64,000 nucleotides of DNA from Heloderma charlesbogerti. Taxonomy: Eukaryota; Chordata; Lepidosauria; Squamata; Helodermatidae. Under the pieces are notes generated by a model that saw nothing but the letters and a program-made list of their open reading frames with translations, did not search any database and was not told where the DNA came from. The stretch spans positions 186,001 to 250,000 of the forward strand of contig JANEZZ010002672.1 of NCBI GenBank assembly GCA_026122225.1, given 5' to 3'. Position 1 is the stretch's first letter. Each line of letters starts with the position of its first letter. The translations under genes and the position numbers were made by a program. Positions 45,094 through 54,992 of the stretch are shown piece after piece.

Positions 45094-45375
45094 TACCTAA
45101 TCATTTTTTTTGGGGGGGGATACTTTTCATTCTACTTTTTATCTTTATAAATTAAATAAACTGTACCAACAACCTAATCAATATCTACAGTTTCCATCAT
45201 TACAGTATTCTTAGGAGGACAGACACAGCAATAACAAAAAAGGGGGAAAAAAACAGAAGAAGGAAAAGGAAGAAGAAAGCAAGCAAGAAAAAGAAAACAA
45301 TATTAAAAAGTTACTTAAAAGGATTAAATTTAAACTCCATTACACCCAAACTTCAAATATCATTCTACTGAAGTT
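45094..45375 (-). mobile_element. Half-L1-like 3' tail, antisense
   Basis: Reverse complement of the tail at 12721-13236: TACTTTTCATTCTACTTTTT, ATCTTTATAAATTAAAT, ACAGTATTCTTAGGAGGACA, GACACAGCAATAACAAAA, a purine block, then TTAAATTTAAACTCCATTAC. TACCTAAT occurs on both sides (about 45093 and 45384) and may be the target duplication. Confidence 0.65.
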
Positions 45376-45407
45376 AGAATTCTACCTAATTGTTTTTAAC
45401 TGCCTAC

Positions 45408-45478
45408 GTTGGGGGATTGAACCCGAGACCTTCTGTATGCAATGCATGCTCTCTGCCACTGAGCTAAGCCCTCCCGTG
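45408..45478 (-). mobile_element. tRNA-derived SINE head, antisense
   Basis: On the minus strand the text reads GGGAGGGCTTAGCTCAGTGG, CAGAGAGCATGCATTGCATAC, AGAAGGTCTCGGGTTCAATC, CCCCAA. A box (TTAGCTCAGTGG) and B box (GGTTCAATC) of a tRNA promoter are evident. No acceptor-stem pairing is evident, so it is a SINE head, not a working tRNA. Confidence 0.7.
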
Positions 45479-46770
45479 ACTTGGTTTCTTTATTGCTGTT
45501 GGTGGAAAAGAGGCTCCACTCCTCCTTTGCTCCATAGATCAGTAACAGGAAGTGTTATACACACATTGCCTCACTGCAAAGCTGAAGAGTGAAGGAACCC
45601 TTATTCATCAGCCATGGAGAGTCATTGATTACTTCTCAACACCAGCATTTACTTACACAATAGCAGCTTCTGGAATCAAAAGCAACTGTGCTGCTGCCTG
45701 GATTTTGTACATTTGACCCATGGCCAAGACTTTGTCTTTTTAGCAATGTGATTGTCAATGTGGCAGTGCTTATTCACAAACAGAAGCTTTATGGGACCAT
45801 AAATAGGTTCAATACCACTTTCAGTGTGATCACATACACACTTCAGTTCAGTTTCCATGTTTCTATCCATGCGCTCTCTTTTGCTTAAAAGGTGAAATGT
45901 CCTTTCGAAAATCAACCTTCTCTAGTGAGTGTGAAGTAATTGGGTTCTTTCTATGTCAAACCTTTTAACCAGAGGGCTGGGGGGGAGGTATATAGGCTAC
46001 TGTGAAATTATCAAGGCAATAGAACCTGCGTGTTTCACACTGAGAATTAGCATTGTTAGGTGAAGCTATGAAGATAACATCTGTAGCCTTGAGAATTTTT
46101 TATTGTGAAATGGCTTCCTTATCAGTGAGGTTAATGAAGATGTCAGCAAATGCGATGAGGTTTTGCCAAATGGGATTGCTTTCACCTCCAATCCAACTTA
46201 GAAAAAGGTATTAATCAGTACATTAATCTTATCAGCAGCTGAGGAACTGGCTTTTGGAACTGTCCATTCCTGTTTTTCATTAGGAAAAAAATACCTTAAA
46301 AGATAATTATTCTCAAAATCCATACAACCAAAATTACTGTGCCTGTACTCTTTGCTTCTAGTGCAAACTTTTGCAAAATGAAGACATGTATAGACTGGAG
46401 ATGGAAGGGCAGCTAGAAGACAGCATCATGAACAGCTGTGAAGTTTGCTTTTGAGCTTTCTTTGTCGCACACATTAGTAATGCTGTGTTTGGTTATTTAC
46501 ATGTGGGAAAGGAACGATGATGTGTAAGAACATACATCCATGTCCAGAAATGCCCAACTTCAGCTTATTATTTAAAAGTTTGCCCAGAGCCCCTCATTCT
46601 CCCAGAAAAGTACTGACTAATGCACATCTGGGACTGTGAGAAGTGTCCAAGGGAGAGGCATATGCCTTTCCTCTTGGATACTCCTCTGTTCAATAAAGAA
46701 AGCCAGCCATGCTGACTTAATAGCCTATGTTGGTATTGCAATGATCTCCTGCTGTGTATACACATGATGA
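45479..46770. other. Repeat-poor interval, possible conserved non-coding DNA
   Basis: No transposon visible across about 1.3 kb. 45670-46420 has balanced composition with AT-rich homeobox-like TTAAT motifs (for example GGTATTAATCAGTACATTAATC). The 79-codon antisense frame at 45676-45915 shows no family. I see no exon. Confidence 0.35.
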
Positions 46771-46775
46771 AATAG

Positions 46776-46894
46776 ACCAGCTTTCCCCAAACTGGTACAT
46801 TTCAGATGCTTGGGACCACACCTCCCAGGATTTCTGGTTTATGGGAGTTGACATCCAAACTATCTGGAGGGCACCAGAATGGGGAAGGCTCAAA
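46776..46894. mobile_element. Palindromic MITE (old copy)
   Basis: CCAGCTTTCCCCAAACTGGT...GACCACACCTCCCAGGATTT against GGGAGTTGACATCC...GGCACCAGAATGGGGAAGGCT. The same foldback as 48161-48295, with AATAGAC flanking both sides. Confidence 0.7.
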
Positions 46895-47275
46895 TAGACA
46901 GTGGTTGCATTAAGAGCAAATTATGAACTATGGTTTATTGTTATGGGAATGAGCCTAGGTGAGCCTCAAGCTCATGTACTCCCCCCGCCCTTTCTGGTGC
47001 AGCTCTGAGGAGGTAATCAGAAGCTTTCCCTTCCAGTTTTGACTGAAACAAGCCAACTTCAAACCTTGGTTTATGAAGATGCCTTTTTTGAATAGACTCC
47101 AGTTAGGATTAACCACAGTTTAGGGTTCAGGTGTAATGCTAAACTTTAGTCACTTGTAAACAGAAGTGAATCTTCTAATCTCCTTATGGCTTCACCATAG
47201 GAGGAGAGGAGCAGGGAGCGTATGTAAGCCCTTGGCTTTTTCTTGTAGTAACAAACCATAATTTGTTTTTGGTTT
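46895..47275. other. Unassigned spacer
   Basis: No element or exon recognised; short inverted AAACCTTGGTTT-like text near 47055. Confidence 0.35.
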
Positions 47276-48145
47276 GTTTTCACGATTAAGTTTTATTACA
47301 TTTCTTCAGATTACAGCATAAAGAAAGACAGAACCATTAAACCCTTGTCCAAACACACATCGATACATATTTATAGTATTGTATCATCTTTCATCCCAGC
47401 ACATATAATCACTTACCCAAGACACACAAACAACCCAGATGGGACAAAAGGGCAGGGGGAGAAAAAGGGAGGGGGGAAACCCTGAAGATAAAGAACAGAT
47501 GGTGTAGTGGGTGAAACTCCAAGATCATCCATCCAAGAGAATCAGGTCTGGATGCACCTAGTGTGTTTGGTATACATGAAATACATGCAGGATTCAATTT
47601 GTACGATTGCTTATACAAATATGATTTTGCTGTAGGATTCTTTTTTCTTCTGGGAAGTGGCACTTATATATGACATGATCCAAAGGGAAACATAGTGGTC
47701 AGGGACAATGTTGGAAAATTTCTCAAATATATATCACCAGAGCCTTATGGGGGTTTGGCAATGCATGAATCAAGAGTTTATAATCAAGGTTCTATACTTC
47801 AACCCTATGAACAGTTAATTCCCATGCTCACTGAAATCAAAATGAGTCCTATATGCCAGAGAAATGAGATTTTAAGAAGCATTATTAAAACATACAACCT
47901 TTAATATCATTTGTTATCAATCCCAATTGATGATCTGGGTAGAAATGCCCATGTCTGACCTTGATGACTTCATGCCTTAGAAGATATTGTGAACCAGGCA
48001 GATGGTATTTCAAATGCAGTTTCCCCAAAGGGTAAAGCTTACCATCTGACATTATATACTTCTTCATAAGTCCCCATGTTTGTCTGAATAAATGATCTGT
48101 TGAATTTTCGCCAGTAGTTTCAGCCATTTCACTTTCAGTTGTTCA
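47276..48145 (-). pseudogene. Probable L1-type LINE ORF2 C-terminus plus 3' UTR, antisense
   Basis: On the minus strand, 48127-47885 reads MAETTGENSTDHLFRQTWGL, MKKYIMSDGKLYPLGKLHLK, YHLPGSQYLL, then about 600 bp of non-coding text ending in AATAAAACTTAATCGTGAAA, a polyadenylation-signal-like 3' end. The layout (basic C-terminal tail, long 3' UTR, AATAAA end) fits a retrotransposon, and I think an L1 ORF2 tail is the likeliest source, but I do not recognise the residues with certainty. A processed copy of a cellular mRNA is the alternative. It is interrupted by stops and has no reverse transcriptase core. Confidence 0.4.
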
Positions 48146-48160
48146 TACTTGTCATTTTAG

Positions 48161-48295
48161 ATCAGCCTTCCCCAACTTTGTGCCCTTGAAATGTTTTGGA
48201 CTACAACTCCCATCTGCCCAGCCAGCATGGCCAAGGTCAGGTATGATGGGAGTTATAGTCCAAAACATGTGGAGGGCACCAGATTAGGGAAGGGT
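48161..48295. mobile_element. Palindromic MITE, AGCCTTCCCCAAC type
   Basis: Left arm CAGCCTTCCCCAACTTTGTGC, then TTTTGGACTACAACTCCCAT; right arm ATGGGAGTTATAGTCCAAAA, then GGAGGGCACCAGATTAGGGA. A widespread foldback repeat of amniotes. TTTTAG occurs on both sides (48155-48160 and about 48297-48302) and may be the target duplication. Confidence 0.8.
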
Positions 48296-50460
48296 CTTTT
48301 AGGTAGTCAGTTCCATTTGATGTGTATGGGGCAAACATGGGGCAACTGAAGCACACGTGGAGAGCCATGTGATCAAAAATACACATGGAACATACTCAGA
48401 GACAACTTCACTATCAGTACATCACAACTTACAGGGCAAGATCCTATGAGTCCCTGGACAAATTGAGCTGTGGCTGTATTGGCCAGGAACTGCATGTGTC
48501 TCAGTTTGAGTTGCTGTTTGTACAGCTGCTAGCTTAATTCAGTTTAATCGTTAGATTAAGAAATGAAAGCTTTAGTTCATTGATCAGTGGGGGTCTAGTT
48601 TTCATTGGTGGAGCTGCAAATGCAGCAGGACAACTTTATTTTGGTGGTTACTGTGCTTCTGCTTTGTTGTTTTTATAGTTGGGAGCACACAATGAAATAT
48701 TAAAGATGACCTTTACCTCTAACGCTACCTTCATTTATTACATTGAAGTCTATCTTACACTTCCTTCAATATGTCTATGTATCAATATGTCGGAAAGGAC
48801 TAATATTGATGTCTTGGTAATATACAGGTGCATTTAAATTTGATCAATTAATTTCTCAGTCAATTAATTGGCTATATTAATTGATTAAATGTTCCAGTGA
48901 TTTTTGTTTCTGACTGCAGTGACAATAGCCAGAGTTAATATGAAAAAGTGAGGCAAGTCTAAAATAATTTTTGGAAAAACCCAAGGTAAGGATGAAAAAT
49001 GCAGGAATTGACTCAAGAAAATGACATTATGTAGAACCCAAAATAATAACACCTACATATGAAACCTTTTAAGCTTCAACACAATAGTTAATTCTCTAAT
49101 TCTTTTTGTTTTATTTCCAAGATCATAAATCTAAGTCTGTATCACACTGAAAGATTAAAGAATGAAAATAATATTAAATAGGGCCTGATACCTTCAACAA
49201 GAAAGTTGTATGAAAGAAAGAAAGGAGAGGAGAGAAAACATACAGAAGCCAGTAATTAAAGCATCCCCCCACCTCCCAGGGAAGAGAAGCTGAATAATTA
49301 AGGGAAAATTCATCACTAATCTCCCAACTGCAATGAAAAGGAAACAATAAAATGGGCAAAACCTACAAGTAGGAAACTTCTTCAATGCAATCCTATGGAC
49401 ACTTATCTTGGAGTAACCCATTGAACGTATTGGGACTTCTGAGTAAAAATGGATATGATTGTCCTGTTAATGAAAACTGTAGGGGACATTTGCAGAATGG
49501 GGCTTACTTGTGAGTAAACATTGTAGAAGGATCTTTGCCATGGGTAAGGGCATTGCTGGTTAATATAGTGCTTGCTATATTAAGTGCTCTGTGGAGCATC
49601 CATTTTAATTCCATTTCCTACTAATTATGGAAAAGCAATGCCTCAACAGAGCTAAAATGCAAAGCTGCTACAAGCAAGAGGGAGTTCAGCCAAACGGAAA
49701 CCCTGAAGAACCATATTTAGAGTGTTTCATGCAGTCCTGCAAATGAAAATACATCATAAGATCACACTGATATCTAAATGAATGAATAGCCACACGACTA
49801 CGAAAAAAACCTATTGAAGATGTAAGTTTATTTTCATCTGCTAAGTGGAAAACAGCTGAAGATTAAAACAAAGCAAAAAAACTGAACATGGAGTCAATAG
49901 ATGATGGACACTCAGTGGGAACACCATACAACTAGGGATGTTCTTCAGTCTTGCTTCTCTTAACATCCTCAAAGTGGTTTCTAAGCAGGATTCATAGACT
50001 GGACCATTTCTAGCTCTCACTGACAACATTGCTGATGACAAAAAGAGCTACTAATAGAAGTAATTAAGAGGGAAATCCAGGCATGCCCTTTTCTGTACAG
50101 CATCACTGTTCAATTGAGCAATGTGTCTGAAGCGTGATATGGGTCTTTGTTTTTCCACCTCCAGGAAAATTCATAGTTTCATTCATTAACCGTTTTTTTG
50201 TATCCTGGCCTTCTTTCATGCTACTCCAGGACAGGGTGGCATGCACTGGGCTTTCCCCTGATATCCTTACCACAGTTCTCCAGCCATCCCACTTTATCCT
50301 TGCCTTACAGATCCTGTTAGGCTGAGAGATAAAGGGGGATCAGCCAAACCCCTTTGCATGTTGAAAGAGCACGTATGCACTTCTTCAACTCATATGTGAA
50401 GCGTCCTTCAGTTTTAATCCTTCTCCAAATTTTGCACTGTAGTTTTCTGATTGAAAAAAT
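48296..50460. other. Repeat-poor AT-rich interval
   Basis: Only scraps are recognisable, such as an AATCCTATGGACACTTATC remnant at 49388. No exon or long frame. 50400-50463 may be the 5' part of the half-L1 element that follows. Confidence 0.35.
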
Positions 50461-50463
50461 GCG

Positions 50464-50717
50464 TATAAATCTACTCCCCCTGCATCCTCTGTGTCAAAAG
50501 TGTCAAAAACAGAAGATATAGGGGAATTATTTACACTGATAAAGACTTTATCTTTGCAATTTATGGAACAAGTCCAAAGGGTGGATTTAATCCAAAATTC
50601 CATCACCGCCCCACAAGGAGCTGTAGATTTAAATAATACATCACGGCAAAAAATAGAGACAAAAATTAATGAGCTTGAAGACCGAGTGGCAGGAAATGAA
50701 ACTACGACACAAATTTG
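50464..50717 (+). pseudogene. Half-L1-like ORF1, N-terminal part
   Basis: The frame is open from a stop at 50450 through 50717 and would encode the N-terminal coiled-coil part of an L1 ORF1 protein: KTEDIGELFTLIKTLSLQF, MEQVQRVDLIQNSITAPQ, IETKINELEDRVAGNE. Leucine/isoleucine spacing fits a coiled coil that trimerises ORF1p, the RNA-binding chaperone of L1. It stops at CAAATTTG (50710-50717), where a 3.1-kb DNA transposon is inserted. The same frame resumes exactly after the second CAAATTTG at 53841. The start codon is not certain; there is an ATG at 50459 in another frame. I infer L1/half-L1 from the joint picture with the C-terminal part, not from a database match. Confidence 0.7.
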
Positions 50718-51199
50718 TAGGGATGTACGAATTGTGTACCTTCCGTGCCTCTTGACTTCCGCAGTTTGCGGCCAGTGCTCCGTACCGTCATTCACAAGCC
50801 CCCGGAATTCTCTTCTTTTTTCCGCTCTGAAAATTACGAAGATAAATCCATACTGACAACGGTAATTCCAGTGCCCAGCCATCTCTGCGAGTCTGCATAA
50901 CTTCCGTAAGAAAGGCTATTTTTCGTAGAAATTTACGTATTTTTTCCCCTGCCCTGAGATGTGCAGTAATTACTTTCAGCCAAAACACTACCTCCTCCTA
51001 GGGGCTTCCCAAAAGAAAGCTGTCATAGGTGTGCCCGAGCGATGCACTCTTTGTTTAAAGCAACACTGTTTGAAAGAAAGAAAAAACCTTTTAAAATGAC
51101 CATGCCGGTCTGGAGCCCTGCGCGAGGTATTATTCTCCCTGCTAAGCTTTATATTTCCACATCCAGCGTCGTTGTTGACGTTGTGAGGCTAAAATGGAG

Positions 51200-52390
51200 A
51201 GGAGAACCAACTCTGTGCATGTCTACTCAGAAGTAAGTCTTATTGAGTTCAATGCGACTTACTCCTACACATGTCAGCACCCCACTTGCCCCCAGCTCAG
51301 CTTTATATTTGCACATCCAGCTCGTTATCAAACCTCCTGTTAGTTATCTCACTGGGTGACTTTGGGCTGGACTCTAACCAGTACACCATACTTCTGTTAT
51401 GCAACTCATGAAGAAAAAGAGACAGTATAATGGAAAGTTCTTTCTGAAGCAGTCACACTTGTACAAGTGCAGCATGAAGGGAAAGATCAGCAACCTTCTC
51501 TTTGTTTGAATAAAAAGCACACTCTGCACATGCTCAGGGAATGGACAAAATGAGGAATAAACATACCAGGGAATATGAAGAACTAGGGAATACCAGGGAA
51601 TTCTTCCATTATGTGTGTGTGTGGGGAATCTCCCTCAATCCAGCTGTTCCCTGGAACCCCCCCCCCATTCACCCAAGGGTCTTCTGAGATAACTAACGGG
51701 AGGTTTGATCTTGAGCTGGATGTGGAAATACAAAGCTGAGCTTGGGGCAAGTGGGGTGCTGACATGTGTAGGAGTAAGTCGCATTGAACTCAGTAAGACT
51801 TACTTCTGAGTAGACATGCACAGAGTTGGTTCTCCTCTCTGCTCAGCTTTGTATTTCCACATCCAGCTCATGATCAAACCTCCTATTAGTTATCTCAGAA
51901 GATCCTTGGGTGAAGGGGGGGGTCCAGGGAACAGCTGGATTAGGGGAGATTCCCCACACACACACATAATGGAAGAATATAGTTCTTCATATTCCCTGTT
52001 TCTTCAAATATTCTTCAAATTCCTCTTTTTGTCCACTCCCTGAGAATGTGCAGTGTGTGCTTTTTATTCAAACAAAGAGAAGGTTGCTGATTTTTCCCTT
52101 TACGCTGCATTTGTACAAGTGTGACTGCTTCAGAAAGAACTTTCCATTATACTGTCTCTTTTTCTTCATGAGTTGCATAACAGAAGTATGGTGCAGTGGT
52201 TAGAGTCCAGCCCAAAGTCACCCAGTGAGATAACTAACAGGAGGTTTGATAACGAGCTGGATGTGCAAATATAAAGCTGAGCTGGGGGCAAGTGGGGTGC
52301 TGACATGTGTAGGAGTAAGTCGCATTGAACTCAATAAGACTTACTTCTGAGTAGACATGCACAGAGTTGGTTCTCCTCTCCATTTTAGCC
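51200..52390. repeat. Four copies of a module within the arms of U
   Basis: The module (CTCTGTGCATGTCTACTCAG, AAGTAAGTCTTATTGAGTTC, AATGCGACTTACTCCTACAC, ATGTCAGCACCCCACTTGCC, then a TTTATATTTGCACATCCAGC part and ATCAAACCTCCTGTTAG) occurs at 51200-51345 (+), 51690-51835 (-), 51840-51895 (+, second half only) and 52229-52385 (-). It includes the AAGTAAGTC...GAGTTCAATG text of the repeat at 41196-42068. Confidence 0.75.
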
Positions 52391-52577
52391 TCACAACGTC
52401 AACAACAATGCTGGATGTGGAAATATAAAGCTTAGCAGGGCTCCAGACCGGCATGGTCATTTTAAAAGGTTTTTTCTTTCTTTCAAACAGTGTTGCTTTA
52501 AACAAAGAGTGCATTGCTCAGGCACACCTAGGACAGCCTTCTTTTGGGAAGCCCCTAGGAGGAAGAAGTGTTTTGGC

Positions 52578-53538
52578 TAGGGATGGTGGAGAATTTCTCC
52601 CCGAATCTTTGGGGGGCCGAGTGCCAACGCATTCGGCCCCCCGAAATCAGCGGTGAAATTCTCCGGCCCCCCCGCCCCCCTCGACGGGACTTACCTTCGG
52701 CGAATGTCCCTCCCGGCGGCGGGTCCCGGCGGCGGTTCGGCGGCGGTTCGGCGCGGGTGGGGGCAGCGGCCGGTCTCCCGACCAGCTGCTGCCGCCATTG
52801 CAAAAAAAAAAAAACTAAAGTAAAAAAACAAAAACACACCCGTGGATAGGCTACGTAACGATTTACGTAGCCTATCACGGCTAGATTTCCAAAGTCAGCT
52901 GTGATAGGCTACGTAAATCTTCATGTAGCCTATCACGGGTGACTTTGAAAAAAAAAAGCGCGTACGCAAATGGCGGCGGCCCATGGGCGCCGCCATTTGC
53001 ATTCCTTATTTTGGCACATCTAGTCTACGTAAAGATTTACGTAGACTACGGCAAAAATAAGGGCATGCTATTTGCGTTGCCCTTATTTTCACCGTAGTCT
53101 ACGTAAATCTTTATGTAGACTAGATGTGCCAAAATAACAAACGCAAATGGCGGCGCCCATGGGCCGCCACCATTTGCGTACGCGCTTTTTTTTTTTTCTT
53201 TCAAAGTCACCCGTGATAGGCTACGTGACGATTAACGTAGCCTATCACGGCTGACTTTGGAAATCTAGCCATGATAGGCTATGTAAATCGTCACGTAGTC
53301 TATCACAGGGTCTTTTTTTATTTTTACTTTTTGTTTCATGGCCGGGGAGACGGGGCGCTTCTCCCTGGCCTGAATTTCGGCCGGGCGAAGCAGGAAGCCT
53401 CCCCCCCGGCCTGAATTTCGGCCGGGTGAGACGGAAAGCCTCCCCTCCTTCTCCTGAACTTCGGGGGGGAAAGTGAAGCACCTCCCCCCCACCGCGAAGC
53501 CAAGCTGCGAAAAGGTAAGTGACTTTCGTACATCCCTA
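52578..53538. mobile_element. Palindrome-rich hAT-like element P7, nested in U
   Basis: TAGGGATG...CATCCCTA with a perfect 8-bp duplication GTTTTGGC (52570-52577, 53539-53546). End A left, end B right. Palindromes near 52850-52880, 52901-52938, 53023-53049 (TAGTCTACGTAAAGATTTAC), 53094-53120, 53213-53248 and 53270-53307. GC palindromes built on CAAATGGCGGC near 52966-52998 and 53140-53178. Donor-like GGTAAGTCCCGTC (minus strand) occurs in end A and AAGGTAAGTGACTTTCG in end B. Nearly the same length (961 bp) as P8. Confidence 0.92.
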
Positions 53539-53840
53539 GTTTTGGCTGAAAGTAAACAGAGATGGAGGATTTCAATTGAAAAAGGACACCCACAAACAAG
53601 GCGGTGAGCACAATTCATTTTTTTTTAAAAAGTACGTATTTATCATCGGAATATACTACTTTGCATTTTTATTTACGAAAATTTTGCAACTCTGTGCAGA
53701 TGACAAAAAAAAAGCCGCATGACTGCTGGCTCTGCAGGACCTCATGTTGCCATTCCTCAGAGGATTCCATGGCACAGACTGAAGGGAATTCGACCCCATT
53801 TCAGTCCATGGTGGAATTCTCTGACATTCCTACAAATTTG

Positions 53841-54365
53841 TTTTAAAAATATCTCTGTTAGAATCTCTCAACTGGAGGCCTTCACAAAAAGATCCATTGT
53901 ACATATTATTGGGATTAAAAATCTGCCTAATGATGTAAAATTGCCTATTTTTGTGGATAAACTTTTGCATGAGATACTCCCTGTTCCATCTGATGGTTTA
54001 CTTGATATTGAGCAGGCATTTCGTGTGCCAAATGCTAAAGGGACTGATTACATGATCATAGCTCAATTTGCAAAAGTCGCCACAAAAAATTATATCCTGC
54101 GTTTGGCAAGGGAGGTGGAAGCCTTTCCTGGAAACAAGATAAAGTTATGTTGTTTCCAGACTACATCAAAGAGGTGGCGAATAAAAGAAGGCAATTTATC
54201 AAAGCAAAGAATATGGCAAAACAAATGAACTTACAATATTACTTAACATATCCTGCTACACTTTGTATTGTGTCTGAAGGTCAGATGAAGAAGTTTCTAA
54301 ATCATGAAATGGCGGAGGCGTGGCTTAATGTAAAAATGGATGAGAATTCTGTTACAAACCCATGA
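53841..54365 (+). pseudogene. Half-L1-like ORF1, C-terminal part, frameshifted
   Basis: Continues the ORF1 frame of 50464-50717. Residues VRISQLEAFTKRSIVHIIGI, KNLPNDVKLPIFVDKLL, DIEQAFRVPNAKG, YMIIAQFAKVATKNYILRLA match the RRM-type domain of L1 ORF1p in layout. After a single frameshift near 54147-54155 the text continues as MLFPDYIKEVANKRRQFIKA, MNLQYYLTYPATLCIV, the conserved C-terminal RNA-binding domain (F-PD--KEV---RR-F, Y-L-YPA-L), and stops at 54363-54365. The ORF is directly followed by an AT-rich 3' UTR, with no ORF2 after it. An L1 that carries only ORF1 is called HAL1 (half-L1). Broken by the frameshift and by element U. Confidence 0.75.
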
Positions 54366-54992
54366 ACTGGAATCTTTAAACAAGCTTTGTTAACTGTTTG
54401 TGTTTAGTCTACATGATCCAGGCTAATTTAGAAGATAAATGATTATATTTATATTGGTTTACTCTCTTTCATCTTTTTTTTTGCTTTTCTTTATATATTT
54501 TATTTTAAAATAGATAATATATCTAGTATAAAATATATTACTGATGGTTGAAGGTTTATATTAAGTTTTATTATTATATAATACTATATTATTATTATTA
54601 CTAATAATTATAATATAGGCTTTTGGGAATGAATTGTAGACCTGTTTCTTTGATATAGGATTGATGATATGATATGATATAGAAATGTAAGGTTATTTAT
54701 TAAACTGTAAGATTGTTAAGGTTATAGATATAGTTTTTAAAATAGAATGGCATCGGAGGCTGGGGGGTGTTGGAGTTTAAACTCAATTCTTTAAGGGGGT
54801 GGGAGAGGGAGAGGGAGAGGGGGAGGGGGAGGGGGGAATTTTTCTTTTTTTCTTCACTTCTTTCCTTTCTCCTTCCCCCCCTTTTTTTTCTTTTTCCCCT
54901 CTTTTTTTCTTCTCTCTGTTATTGTGGTGTCCTCATCAGAATATTGTACTGTTGGGAAATTGAAGTACTGATTAGGCTGTTGGTAATTTTGG
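54366..54992 (+). mobile_element. Half-L1-like 3' UTR
   Basis: ACTGGAATCTTTAAACAAGC, TTGTTAACTGTTTGTGTTTAG, TCTACATGATCCAGGC, GATGATATGATATGATATAG, ATAGAATGGCATCGGAGG, a (GGGAGA)n block at 54794-54840 and a pyrimidine block, then GTTATTGTGGTGTCCTC and TATTGTACTGTTGGG. Collinear with 22113-22935. It is cut off by the Bov-B insertion near 54993; the expected TTTATAAAGA-A-rich end is missing. Confidence 0.75.

Larger units (their letters stand above)
50718..53832. mobile_element. Fold-back hAT-like element U (3.1 kb, contains P7)
   Basis: Starts TAGGGATGTACGAATTGTG and ends GAATTCTCTGACATTCCTA, with a perfect 8-bp duplication CAAATTTG (50710-50717, 53833-53840). The left end resembles end B of the P family and the right end resembles end A, so it is a relative. 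Without P7 and its duplication it is about 2.15 kb. The core is an inverted repeat: arm 1 about 50970-51742, arm 2 about 51839-52577 plus 53539-53555, loop about 51743-51838. No transposase frame is present. (GT)n at 51615-51623 and its mirror (CA)n at 51955-51964 sit within the arms. Confidence 0.85.

Noticed and set aside
45408..45478. Possible functional tRNA gene
   Set aside because: A and B boxes are present, but the ends do not form an acceptor stem and the sequence fits a SINE head.
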